11,198 nt of DNA from an uncultured Tissierellia bacterium (GCA_902489375.1 CABTZP010000042.1:1-11198), one strand, 5' to 3'; shown: positions 1 through 7,457, counted from the stretch's first letter. Made by a program: numbers and translations. Notes: a model not told the origin generated them from the sequence alone.

Positions 1-331
1 CGATGAAGACGAAGACGAAATTCAGCTTCGAAGTGACCTCGACGATGTCACCCGGTTCTCCGAAATCGAGGACATTGATGAAGGACAAAGCCAGGAGCTT
101 CCCAGCCGCTTCCTGAAAAACGCCGATCCCCGAGAAGAAGTTGATTTTGAATCCATCTACGAAATCGACGAAGATGAAGATGTTGACGAAGAGGAAGAAG
201 AAAACGACGACATCGACGAAGAGCTGGATGAGGAAGACCTCGATGAAGAGGAATTTGATGTGGATGAGGATGCGCTGGACATCAGCGATGAGGATCTCGA
301 TCTTGGTGAAGATGACGAAGACGAAGAATAG
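1..331 (+). CDS. rpoB: RNA polymerase beta subunit, C-terminal fragment
   Basis: The reading frame is open from base 2 to a TAG stop at 329-331 and gives the last 109 residues of a protein whose start lies before the window. The fragment holds no catalytic motif. It is identified as the beta subunit of RNA polymerase from its position 17 bases before rpoC in the same direction, the universal rpoB-rpoC arrangement, and from its acidic end, which fits the acidic C-termini seen in many Bacillota beta subunits. The first 44 residues are mixed (for example QLRSDLDDVTRFSEIEDIDE). The last 65 residues contain 45 Asp/Glu and no Lys or Arg, so this tail is probably disordered. It would sit at the C-terminus of beta in the core enzyme, near the beta' N-terminus. 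The length and charge of the tail are what I see; its function is unknown. Confidence 0.85.
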   Translation, partial: DEDEDEIQLRSDLDDVTRFSEIEDIDEGQSQELPSRFLKNADPREEVDFESIYEIDEDEDVDEEEEENDDIDEELDEEDLDEEEFDVDEDALDISDEDLDLGEDDEDEE

Positions 332-348
332 GGGAGAGGAGTTTAACC

Positions 349-3300
349 TTGAAAAAAACCAATGATTTTTCTGCAATTCAAATCAAAATTGCCTCGCCGG
401 AAAATATTCGTTCTTGGTCACATGGTGAAGTAAAAAAACCAGAAACCATTAACTATCGGACGTTAAAACCGGAAAAGGACGGCCTTTTTTGTGAAAAGAT
501 TTTCGGCCCGACGAAGGACTGGGAATGCAACTGCGGAAAGTATAAAAGGATTCGCTATAAAGGTGTCGTCTGCGAGAAATGCGGAGTAGAGGTGACCAAA
601 TCCAAAGTTCGCCGGTCTCGGATGGGCCATATCGAACTTGCTACGCCGGTTTCTCACATTTGGTACTTTAAGGGAATCCCTTCCCGGATGGGTCTGCTTT
701 TAGACATGAGTCCGAAGGCCCTGGAGCTTGTCCTTTATTTCGCGAACTACGTCGTCATTGATCCGGGCGCGGCTGAGGGCGATCTCTATGAAAAAAGGCT
801 GCTGAATGAAAGCGAATACCAGGATTATCGGGAAAAGTACGGGGATGAATTTGAAGCGGAAATGGGCGCTGAGGCCATTCGCCGGCTCCTCCAAAAAGTG
901 GATCTGGAAAAAGAGCAAGACAGTTTAAACGAAGAGCTAAAGGAAGCGAAGGGACAAAAAAGAATCCGCATTCTTCGCCGTTTAGAGGTGGTCGAGGCTT
1001 TTATCCGATCGGGCAATAAACCAGAATGGATGTGTCTGACCGTCCTTCCGGTTATGCCTCCCGATCTTAGGCCCATGGTTCAGTTGGAAGGCGGAAGATT
1101 TGCGACCTCGGATTTAAATGACCTTTATCGGCGGGTGATCAACCGCAATAACCGGCTGAAGAGACTATTAGATATTGGTGCGCCGGATATCATCGTTCGC
1201 AATGAAAAACGAATGCTTCAGGAAGCTGTCGATGCCTTAATTGACAACGGCCGGCTGGGAAAGGCCGTGACCGGCGCCTCTAACCGCCCCCTGAAAAGTC
1301 TTTCTGATCTCTTGAAAGGAAAATCAGGACGTTTTCGTCAGAATCTTTTAGGAAAGCGGGTTGATTATTCCGGCCGTTCGGTAATTGTTGTTGGCCCTGA
1401 GCTTAAGTTTCATCAATGCGGCCTGCCCAAGGATATGGCCCTGGAGCTTTTTAAACCCCTGGTCATGAGAGAGCTGGTTGCCGAGGGTCTTGCTCATAAC
1501 ATAAAAAATGCGAAGAAGATGGTGGAACGCAAGGATCCCAATGTCTGGGGTCCACTGGAAAAGGTGATTGTTGATCATCCCGTTCTGCTTAACCGCGCCC
1601 CAACCCTCCACCGTCTTGGCATTCAGGCCTACGAGCCCGTCTTAGTCGAAGGAAAGGCCATTAAACTGCATCCTTTGGCCTGTACGCCTTATAACGCTGA
1701 CTTTGACGGGGATCAGATGGCTGTGCACGTCCCGCTCTCTTCAGAGGCACAGATTGAAGCTAGACTGCTGATGATGTCAACCAACAACATCCTTGCGCCA
1801 AAAGATGGCAAGCCCATTACCGTTCCTTCCCAGGATATGGTTTTAGGGGCCTATTATTTAACCAAGGAATCCAACCAGAAAAATCCGGTGGCCTCTTTCC
1901 GAAATTATGATGAAATGATCCAGGCCCTAACCTGCAAGTTTATTGACCTGCACAGCCGGGTTCTTGTTCGGGTTTATGCGGATGAGAATGATAAGAAGGG
2001 AAAAAGTGTCGAATCTTCGGTCGGCCGCTTTATCTTCAATCACTATATTCCTCAGAATTTGGGCTTTGTGGACCGCAATAAAGATCCTTATGGCCTGGAA
2101 ATTGATTATCGGGTTGATAAAAGCGGACTTTCCGCCATCATCGATCACTGTTACCGGGTCCATGGCAATATTGAAACCGCGGCGATGATCGATCACATCA
2201 AGTCTCTGGGATATCAATATTCAACCCTTGCGGCTCTTTCCGTATCCATGAGCGATGTCAATATCCCCAAGGAAAAAGATGAATACCTCGCTAAGGCGGA
2301 TGAAGATGTTCGAATTCTTCAAAAGCAGGCCTGGAGAGGAATTATCTCCGAAGAAGAAAGAAAACGAGCCGTCATTGACGTTTGGAACAAGACAACCAAT
2401 GATATTTCCGATCAGGTTTTCTCCGCCCTCGGATCGAATAACCCGATTACCATCATGGCCAAGTCCGGAGCCCGAGGCTCAAAGAAGCAGATCAGCCAGA
2501 TGGCCGGCATGCGGGGCCTGATGGCTTCGGCTACGGGAGAAACGATCGAAATTCCGATTCGTTCAAACTTCCGTGAAGGACTTTCCGTACAGGAGTTCTT
2601 TATCTCCACCCATGGTTCCAGAAAAGGCCTTTCGGATACCGCCCTTCGGACAGCGGACTCGGGCTATTTGACTCGGCGTTTGGTGGATGTCTCGCAGGAT
2701 GTTATTGTCACCGAAAAAGATTGCGGGTCAGAAAAATATATTGTCGTTTCGGATATTACCGATGGCAATGAAATGATTGAGCGCCTCTATGATCGAATCA
2801 TGGGGCGGACCAGCTTTGAGGATTTGAGAAATCCCAAAACGGGAGATCTTATTGTCCGCAAAAATGAGATGATCAATGAAAAAATAGCGGATGAGATTAT
2901 CCAGACCGGCATTCAAGAAGTGAAAGTTCGTTCTATCCTTACCTGCAATGCGGTACACGGGGTCTGCGCCGCTTGCTATGGCAGAAACCTTGCGACGGGA
3001 AAGAGCGTCAATATAGGAGAGGCGGTTGGTATTATTGCCGCGGAGGCGATCGGAGAGCCTGGTACCCAGCTGACCATGAGAACCTTCCACTCTGGTGGCG
3101 TTGCCGGAACGGGAATCACCCAAGGTCTTCCCCGTGTTGAGGAGCTCTTTGAGGCCCGTAAGCCGAAGGGCATGGCCATCATTTCTAAAAATTCCGGAAC
3201 GATCCGTATTGAGGATAACAAAAAGAGAAAAGATGTTATCGTTACGTCCGATGATGGGAAGAGTGAAACCTATACGATCCCCTTTGACTCGATTATCGTC

Positions 3301-3945
3301 GTGAAAGTGGGGGATGAAATTCAAGCCGGTGACCGGTTAACCGAAGGCTCTATCAATCCGCATGACCTCTTGGAAATCAAAGGGCCTCAAGCGGTGGAAG
3401 CCTATATCACCAGTGAAGTTCAAAAAGTCTATCGGCTGCAGGGGGTTGATATTGATGACCGCCATATTGAAATTATCATCCATCAGATGATGCAAAAGGC
3501 GAAAATTACCGATCAGGGAAATTCGGAGTTCCTTCCGGGAATGCTTGTAAACAAGCGCATCGCAGAGCTTACCAATGATCAGCTTCTTGCTCAGGATAAG
3601 GAGCCAATGAAATGGAAGCATACTGTTTTAGGCATTACCAAAGCGTCAATCGCTTCCGATTCTTTCCTTTCAGCGGCCTCTTTCCAAGAAACCACCCGGG
3701 TGCTTACCGACGCTTCTCTGAAAGGAAAGGTCGACTATCTGCTCGGTTTGAAGGAAAATATTATTATCGGGAAGCTGATTCCTGCTGGAACCGGGATGAA
3801 ACGCTATGCCCGAAAAGAGATTATGTATGAGGGGATGGAAGATGACCTTGCCCGGATTCGCGGTTTAAGAGCCCAAGCGCGCGAAGACCTTGATGATGAA
3901 GAAAGAGAAGAAATTGACGAAGCGAAGGACGCTCTTCTCGAATAA
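349..3945 (+). CDS. rpoC: DNA-directed RNA polymerase beta' subunit
   Basis: Complete beta' subunit of 1198 residues, catalysing RNA synthesis with beta, alpha2 and omega. The N-terminal zinc site is Cys60, Cys62, Cys75, Cys78. The catalytic Mg-binding motif NADFDGD covers residues 449-455, with Asp451, Asp453 and Asp455. The bridge helix lies at about 747-780 (FFISTHGSRKG). The second zinc site is Cys792, Cys866, Cys873, Cys876. The trigger loop at about 894-917 has GEPGTQLTMRTFHSGG, including Met910 and His914, the equivalents of E. coli Met932 and His936. The large enterobacterial insertion after the trigger loop is absent, as usual in Bacillota. The C-terminus is acidic (REEIDEAKDALLE). 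The start is TTG at 349, chosen because AGGAG at 337-341 sits seven bases before it and the N-terminus KKTNDFSAIQIKIASPE fits the family. It follows rpoB by 17 bases, so the two are cotranscribed. No truncation or frameshift. Confidence 0.98.
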   Translation: MKKTNDFSAIQIKIASPENIRSWSHGEVKKPETINYRTLKPEKDGLFCEKIFGPTKDWECNCGKYKRIRYKGVVCEKCGVEVTKSKVRRSRMGHIELATPVSHIWYFKGIPSRMGLLLDMSPKALELVLYFANYVVIDPGAAEGDLYEKRLLNESEYQDYREKYGDEFEAEMGAEAIRRLLQKVDLEKEQDSLNEELKEAKGQKRIRILRRLEVVEAFIRSGNKPEWMCLTVLPVMPPDLRPMVQLEGGRFATSDLNDLYRRVINRNNRLKRLLDIGAPDIIVRNEKRMLQEAVDALIDNGRLGKAVTGASNRPLKSLSDLLKGKSGRFRQNLLGKRVDYSGRSVIVVGPELKFHQCGLPKDMALELFKPLVMRELVAEGLAHNIKNAKKMVERKDPNVWGPLEKVIVDHPVLLNRAPTLHRLGIQAYEPVLVEGKAIKLHPLACTPYNADFDGDQMAVHVPLSSEAQIEARLLMMSTNNILAPKDGKPITVPSQDMVLGAYYLTKESNQKNPVASFRNYDEMIQALTCKFIDLHSRVLVRVYADENDKKGKSVESSVGRFIFNHYIPQNLGFVDRNKDPYGLEIDYRVDKSGLSAIIDHCYRVHGNIETAAMIDHIKSLGYQYSTLAALSVSMSDVNIPKEKDEYLAKADEDVRILQKQAWRGIISEEERKRAVIDVWNKTTNDISDQVFSALGSNNPITIMAKSGARGSKKQISQMAGMRGLMASATGETIEIPIRSNFREGLSVQEFFISTHGSRKGLSDTALRTADSGYLTRRLVDVSQDVIVTEKDCGSEKYIVVSDITDGNEMIERLYDRIMGRTSFEDLRNPKTGDLIVRKNEMINEKIADEIIQTGIQEVKVRSILTCNAVHGVCAACYGRNLATGKSVNIGEAVGIIAAEAIGEPGTQLTMRTFHSGGVAGTGITQGLPRVEELFEARKPKGMAIISKNSGTIRIEDNKKRKDVIVTSDDGKSETYTIPFDSIIVVKVGDEIQAGDRLTEGSINPHDLLEIKGPQAVEAYITSEVQKVYRLQGVDIDDRHIEIIIHQMMQKAKITDQGNSEFLPGMLVNKRIAELTNDQLLAQDKEPMKWKHTVLGITKASIASDSFLSAASFQETTRVLTDASLKGKVDYLLGLKENIIIGKLIPAGTGMKRYARKEIMYEGMEDDLARIRGLRAQAREDLDDEEREEIDEAKDALLE

Positions 3946-4016
3946 GAGTGAGCTTTATTCTGGCTGAAAATTTTTAAAGAGCGTAAAAGCCAGCGCCGAC
4001 CTTCAGGAAAATCTTT

Positions 4017-4045
4017 TCCACACCCCCGAAAAAGGTTGATATACT
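4017..4045 (+). promoter_or_regulatory. Possible weak upstream promoter for the str operon
   Basis: TCCACA (4017-4022) and TATACT (4040-4045) are separated by 17 bases, giving 4/6 and 5/6 matches to the vegetative sigma consensus. It lies 39 bases upstream of a much stronger promoter in the same intergenic region, so it could be the first of a tandem pair. Chance is a real alternative. Confidence 0.25.
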
Positions 4046-4055
4046 GAGCTTTCTC

Positions 4056-4084
4056 TTGACGATTATCATTTTTTTACTTATAAT
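4056..4084 (+). promoter_or_regulatory. Strong sigma-A-type promoter for rpsL-rpsG-fusA
   Basis: TTGACG (4056-4061), a 17-base spacer containing a T7 run, and TATAAT (4079-4084) give 5/6 and 6/6 matches at optimal spacing. Transcription would begin near 4091, leaving a leader of about 126 bases before the rpsL start. Its position after rpoC means the str genes need not depend on readthrough from rpoBC. This is inferred from sequence only. Confidence 0.8.
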
Positions 4085-4099
4085 ATTGAAGGTTATCTT

Positions 4100-4132
4100 G
4101 GAGGAGATCGCCATGGTCTCCTCCCTCTTTTT
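4100..4132 (+). terminator. Hairpin plus T run in the str leader: candidate attenuator
   Basis: GGAGGAGATC (4100-4109) pairs with GGTCTCCTCC (4115-4124), a 10 bp stem with one G-U pair, around a five-base loop GCCAT. It is followed by CTCTTTTT (4125-4132), the form of an intrinsic terminator. Because it begins only about nine bases after the predicted start near 4091, it would act on transcripts from the promoter at 4056-4084 (an attenuator), though it could also stop readthrough from rpoC. The T run is short and broken by C, so efficiency is uncertain. A second, exclusive pairing exists: CCTCTTT (4124-4130) with AAAGAGG (4144-4150). Confidence 0.55.
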
Positions 4133-4181
4133 GGTTCATGATGAAAGAGGAGAAACCGCTATTTCACTCGGTTCCAAATGA
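4113..4181 (+). CDS. Possible 22-residue leader peptide in the str leader
   Basis: A short frame runs from ATG at 4113 to TGA at 4179-4181, beginning MVSSLFLVHDERG. GGAGGAG (4100-4106) sits six bases before the ATG, an excellent ribosome binding site, but this site and the start codon are both part of the hairpin at 4100-4124. Its stop overlaps another ATG at 4178, in frame with rpsL, as ATGA. The peptide has no run of any one amino acid that would suggest classical amino-acid attenuation. I do not recognise it. It may be an accident of a purine-rich hairpin arm; the start signal and its placement are the only support. Confidence 0.3.
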   Translation: MVSSLFLVHDERGETAISLGSK

Positions 4182-4216
4182 TCGGGTTGAAAAATATAAA
4201 AAGAAGGAGGAATCCT

Positions 4217-4630
4217 ATGCCGACAATTAATCAGCTGATTCGCAAGGGTCGATACAGCGAACGCGAGAAGACAAACACACCGGCTTTGAGCTTCAACTTT
4301 AACACGCTGAAGAATCATGCAACACCGGTCCAGTCGCCTCAAAAGCGTGGAGTCTGCACTTCTGTACGTACGGTCACCCCGAAAAAGCCGAACTCTGCTC
4401 TGCGTAAAGTAGCGCGTGTACGTTTGACCAATGGTGCGGAGGTATTATCCTATATCCCAGGTATCGGCCACAATCTTCAGGAGCACTCTGTGGTTCTGAT
4501 TCGTGGCGGTCGTGTGAAGGACCTGCCAGGTGTTCGCTACCATATTATCCGCGGCACTTTAGATACGGCGGGCGTCACTGGTCGTAAGCAGGCACGCTCC
4601 AAGTACGGTGCAAAGAAAAACGCCAAGTAA
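4217..4630 (+). CDS. rpsL: 30S ribosomal protein S12
   Basis: Complete S12 of 137 residues, a small-subunit protein at the decoding centre that takes part in tRNA selection. Signature segments are PQKRGVCTSVRTVTPKKPNSALRK (residues 41-64) and RGGRVKDLPGVRYHI (96-110). Lys56 and Lys101 correspond to the two lysines at which streptomycin resistance arises, and both are wild type; Asp102 is the residue that is methylthiolated in E. coli. The length is close to the 138 residues of Bacillus subtilis S12. The start is ATG at 4217, set by AAGGAGG at 4204-4210 six bases before it and by the family N-terminus MPTINQLIRKGR. An in-frame ATG at 4178 would add 13 basic residues but lacks a comparable site. 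It is the first gene of the str operon, behind the promoter at 4056-4084. Confidence 0.97.
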   Translation: MPTINQLIRKGRYSEREKTNTPALSFNFNTLKNHATPVQSPQKRGVCTSVRTVTPKKPNSALRKVARVRLTNGAEVLSYIPGIGHNLQEHSVVLIRGGRVKDLPGVRYHIIRGTLDTAGVTGRKQARSKYGAKKNAK

Positions 4631-4653
4631 GAGATCAAGTAAGCCAGATCATC

Positions 4654-4691
4654 GTGCATATCGATTCCCATCTTAAGGGTGTCCGATGCAC
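4654..4691 (+). promoter_or_regulatory. Hairpin in the rpsL-rpsG spacer, candidate S7 control site
   Basis: GTGCAT (4654-4659) pairs with ATGCAC (4686-4691). An irregular inner stem joins GAT (4663-4665) to GTC (4681-4683) and CCC (4667-4669) to GGG (4677-4679), closing on the loop ATCTTAA. The pairing is seen directly. In E. coli, S7 represses its operon by binding a structured S12-S7 intercistronic region, so this placement suggests a comparable role here. That role is inference. Confidence 0.4.
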
Positions 4692-4701
4692 AACAGTCTT
4701 T

Positions 4702-4715
4702 AGACGTTTACGTCT
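4702..4715 (+). promoter_or_regulatory. Small hairpin before rpsG
   Basis: AGACG (4702-4706), loop TTTA, CGTCT (4711-4715) is a perfect five-pair stem within the 141-base rpsL-rpsG spacer. It lies 41 bases before the rpsG ribosome binding site. With the hairpin at 4654-4691 it makes the spacer markedly more structured than a simple gap between cotranscribed genes. No T run follows, so it is not a terminator. Confidence 0.35.
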
Positions 4716-4771
4716 CTGATTCAGGCTGAGTACCGATAATCTACTTCATAATGAGTAAGGAGGGAAGTTCA

Positions 4772-5242
4772 GTGTCTAGAAAAGGACATATCCCAAAAAG
4801 AGAGGTCATGCCGGACCCCAAATATAACGACATCGCCGTTGCCAAATTAATTAATCAGGTGATGCTCGACGGCAAGAAAGGGCTGGCTCAAAAGATTGTT
4901 TATGATGCTTTTGACCAGGCCGCAAAGAAGACAAAAGAAGAAGGAATTGAAGTATTCCGCAAGGCGCTGGGCAATGTAACCCCAGTCCTGGAAGTAAAAG
5001 GTCGCCGTATCGGCGGGGCAACCTACCAAGTTCCAATGGAGGTTCGCCCGGAACGCCGCCAGACTTTAGCTTTGCGCTGGCTTGTTAATTTTTCCAGAGC
5101 CCGCAGTGAAAAGACCATGGCGGAACGGCTTGGCAATGAAATTGTGGACGCCTTTAATAACACCGGCGCCAGCGTCCGCAAGAAAGAAGAAATGCACCGC
5201 ATGGCGGAAGCAAACAAAGCCTTTGCTCACTTCCGTTACTAA
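4772..5242 (+). CDS. rpsG: 30S ribosomal protein S7
   Basis: Complete S7 of 156 residues, exactly the usual length. S7 binds the 3' major domain of 16S rRNA, nucleates assembly of the small-subunit head and contacts the exit-site tRNA. The beta-hairpin region VLEVKGRRIGGATYQVPMEV (72-91), followed by RPERR (92-96), and the C-terminal helix MAEANKAFAHFRY (144-156) identify it. The start is GTG at 4772: AAGGAGGG at 4757-4764 is correctly spaced and the product begins MSRKGHIPKREV like other S7 proteins. An in-frame ATG at 4751 lies upstream of this ribosome binding site and would add seven residues not typical of the family. It follows rpsL after 141 bases and precedes fusA by 18. Regulation by S7 at the structured upstream spacer is plausible but not shown. 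Confidence 0.96.
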   Translation: MSRKGHIPKREVMPDPKYNDIAVAKLINQVMLDGKKGLAQKIVYDAFDQAAKKTKEEGIEVFRKALGNVTPVLEVKGRRIGGATYQVPMEVRPERRQTLALRWLVNFSRARSEKTMAERLGNEIVDAFNNTGASVRKKEEMHRMAEANKAFAHFRY

Positions 5243-5260
5243 TAGCAAGGAGGACGGCCT

Positions 5261-7357
5261 GTGGCTCAAGAACACACACCATTAGAAAATATTCGAAATA
5301 TCGGCATTATGGCGCATATCGATGCAGGCAAGACCACTGTTACCGAGCGTATCCTATTCTATACCGGAAAAATCCATAAAATGGGGGAGACCCATGAAGG
5401 CGCGAGTCAGATGGACTGGATGGAAGAGGAGCAGGAGCGTGGAATTACGATTACATCGGCAGCAACGACCTGCTTTTGGAAGCGCAACAATACACTGAAT
5501 CGAATCAATATTATTGATACGCCAGGACACGTCGATTTCACGGTCGAGGTGGAACGTTCCTTACGTGTACTGGATGGCGCCGTGGCTTTGTTCGATGCAA
5601 AAAGTGGTGTTGAACCGCAGTCCGAGACAGTATGGCGTCAGGCTGCGAAGTACCATGTTCCCCGGATGTGCTTCATCAACAAAATGGATGCCACCGGAGC
5701 GGACTTTTTCATGGCAGTGGACACCATCAAAGATCGGCTTCAGGCGAACGCGATTCCCCTTCAGTGTCCCATTGGCGCTGAAGATAAATTCCGCGGCATC
5801 ATTGATCTGATCACCATGAAAGCGGAAATCTATCATGATGATTTAGGTGAAAAGATCACAGAAGAAGAGGTGCCTGAGGAGCTTAAGGAAAAAGCGGAAG
5901 AGATGAGGGATCAGCTTTTAGAAACCCTTTCCGAAGTCGATGACGAACTGGCCATGGCTTATTTGGACGAAGAGGAAATCAGCGCGAACATGATTCGTTC
6001 GGCGGTTCGCAAGGGGACCATTGACCGAAAGATCCACCCTGTATTTTGCGGATCAGCCTACAAAAATCGTGGCGTCCAGCTTCTCATTGACGCTATTGTG
6101 GATTACCTGCCCAGTCCTGTGGACATTCCACCCGTTCAGGGCACCCTGTCCATGGATGAGGACGCTGAGATCATTACTCGTGAAACTTCGTTGGATGAGC
6201 CGTTTTCAGCCTTAGCTTTTAAGATTATTACTGATCCCTATGTTGGAAAGCTCTGCTATTTCCGTGTTTATTCAGGAAAGCTTGAGAACGGATCCTATGT
6301 TTATAACTCGACCAAGGGCACGCGCGAACGGATTTCCCGGATTCTTCAAATGCACGCCAATAAAAGAAGCGAATTGGACTGTGCCCAGGCTGGAGATATC
6401 TGTGCGGCGATCGGTTTGAAGACGACTGGCACAGGCGATACCCTTTGTGATCAGGAGCATCCTATTATTCTGGAAAATATGGTTTTCCCCGAGCCGGTTA
6501 TCTCGGTTGCCATTGAGCCGAAAACAAAGGCTTCCCAGGAGAAGATGGATGTAGCCCTGTTAAAGCTAGCGGAGGAAGATCCAACATTCCGTACCTATAC
6601 CAATAAAGAAACTGGGCAGACCATCATTGCCGGCATGGGTGAGCTCCACCTGGAGATTATTGTTGATCGGCTTTTACGTGAATTTAAGGTAGAAGCCAAT
6701 ATTGGCTCTCCCCAGGTTTCCTACCGCGAGTCCATCACCAAGCCAGCCGAGTCAGAGGGCAAATTTGTCCGTCAGACCGGTGGTCATGGCCAATACGGTC
6801 ATGTTTGTATCCGGGTTAAGCCGGGTGCGAAAGGATCAGGCATTGAAGTCCATAACGTTACCGTTGGCGGCTCCATTCCCAAGGAGTTTATCAATCCTTC
6901 CATTCAGGGAATTAAAGACGCCTGCCTGGCGGGACCGATCGCTGGATACCCGGTTTTGGATGTAGATGTTGAAATATATGATGGCTCCTACCATGAGGTT
7001 GACTCCTCGGAAGCTGCTTTCAAAGTCGCTGGCTCCATGGCAATGCAGCAGGCCCTGCAAAAAGCAGGCCCCTGCTTGATGGAACCGATTCAAAAGGTGG
7101 AGATTGTGACGCCGGAAGAATATTTAGGCGATGTCATGGGGGATGTTTCTTCTCGTCGTGGAAAGATTGATTCCATGAATCAAAGAGAAGGGGTACAGAT
7201 TGTCGACGCTTTTATTCCCCTGGGTGAAATGTTTGGCTATGCGACCGATTTACGGTCAAAAACGCAGGGAAGAGCAACGTATTCCATGCAGTTTGACCAT
7301 TACAACACGGTTCCCCAGTCGGTTCAGGAAGAAATCAAAAAGGGCCGTGAAAATTAA
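5261..7357 (+). CDS. fusA: Elongation factor G
   Basis: Complete EF-G of 698 residues, the GTPase that drives translocation of tRNA and mRNA on the ribosome and, with ribosome recycling factor, recycles ribosomes. GTPase motifs in order are AHIDAGKTT (18-26), RGITIT (60-65), DTPGHVDF (86-93, with catalytic His90), NKMD (140-143) and GSA (264-266). Domain IV carries GGHGQYGHV and the tip loop YDGSYHEVDSSE, with His578 in the position that enters the decoding site. The start is GTG at 5261, with AAGGAGG at 5247-5253 seven bases before it. It lies 18 bases after rpsG, so it is cotranscribed and probably translationally coupled. A few extra residues between the second and third GTPase motifs (KRNNTLNR) relative to B. 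subtilis lie in a region of normal length variation. Confidence 0.98.
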   Translation: MAQEHTPLENIRNIGIMAHIDAGKTTVTERILFYTGKIHKMGETHEGASQMDWMEEEQERGITITSAATTCFWKRNNTLNRINIIDTPGHVDFTVEVERSLRVLDGAVALFDAKSGVEPQSETVWRQAAKYHVPRMCFINKMDATGADFFMAVDTIKDRLQANAIPLQCPIGAEDKFRGIIDLITMKAEIYHDDLGEKITEEEVPEELKEKAEEMRDQLLETLSEVDDELAMAYLDEEEISANMIRSAVRKGTIDRKIHPVFCGSAYKNRGVQLLIDAIVDYLPSPVDIPPVQGTLSMDEDAEIITRETSLDEPFSALAFKIITDPYVGKLCYFRVYSGKLENGSYVYNSTKGTRERISRILQMHANKRSELDCAQAGDICAAIGLKTTGTGDTLCDQEHPIILENMVFPEPVISVAIEPKTKASQEKMDVALLKLAEEDPTFRTYTNKETGQTIIAGMGELHLEIIVDRLLREFKVEANIGSPQVSYRESITKPAESEGKFVRQTGGHGQYGHVCIRVKPGAKGSGIEVHNVTVGGSIPKEFINPSIQGIKDACLAGPIAGYPVLDVDVEIYDGSYHEVDSSEAAFKVAGSMAMQQALQKAGPCLMEPIQKVEIVTPEEYLGDVMGDVSSRRGKIDSMNQREGVQIVDAFIPLGEMFGYATDLRSKTQGRATYSMQFDHYNTVPQSVQEEIKKGREN

Positions 7358-7387
7358 AGGAAGTCATCAAGAATTGTCTCTAAAGAA

Positions 7388-7416
7388 TGGACGTTTTTTC
7401 CCATTTACCCTATAAT
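7388..7416 (+). promoter_or_regulatory. Dedicated tuf promoter
   Basis: TGGACG (7388-7393), a 17-base spacer and a perfect TATAAT (7411-7416) lie in the 100-base gap between fusA and tuf. The start would be near 7423, giving a leader of about 35 bases. There is no terminator after fusA, so tuf can be served both by readthrough and by this promoter, consistent with the need for excess EF-Tu. Like the rpsL promoter it has a GACG -35 end and a T run in the spacer. Confidence 0.7.
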
Positions 7417-7457
7417 CAAAACAAATGCGATAAGCGAAAATCGATTAGGAGGACGCA

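Noticed and set aside
141..365. A 74-codon Lys/Thr/Met-rich frame across the end of rpoB
   Set aside because: It is the frameshifted reading of GAA/GAT/GAC-rich codons encoding the acidic RpoB tail; no ribosome binding site and low-complexity product.
2728..3324. A 198-codon frame on the minus strand inside rpoC
   Set aside because: It lies opposite the highly conserved trigger-loop region of beta' and shows no recognisable domain; the codon pattern of rpoC explains it.
3960..3993. CTGGCT/AGCCAG inverted repeat after rpoC as an rpoBC terminator
   Set aside because: Only six pairs around a 22-base loop and no T run follows, so it is not convincing.
4363..4365. Ser49 in S12 where E. coli and B. 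subtilis have Arg (GVCTSV versus GVCTRV)
   Set aside because: This position varies among Clostridia-type S12 proteins as far as I recall, so it does not stand out.
4625..4650. Near-tandem AAGTAAG-AGATC / AAGTAAG-CCAGATC at the rpsL stop
   Set aside because: Short and imperfect; most likely a chance or minor local duplication without function.
4751..4771. Upstream ATG for rpsG adding seven residues
   Set aside because: The ribosome binding site AAGGAGGG lies inside this extension and points to the GTG at 4772, which also gives the family N-terminus.
7394..7399. T6 run after fusA as a terminator
   Set aside because: No stable stem precedes it; it sits in the spacer of the tuf promoter.
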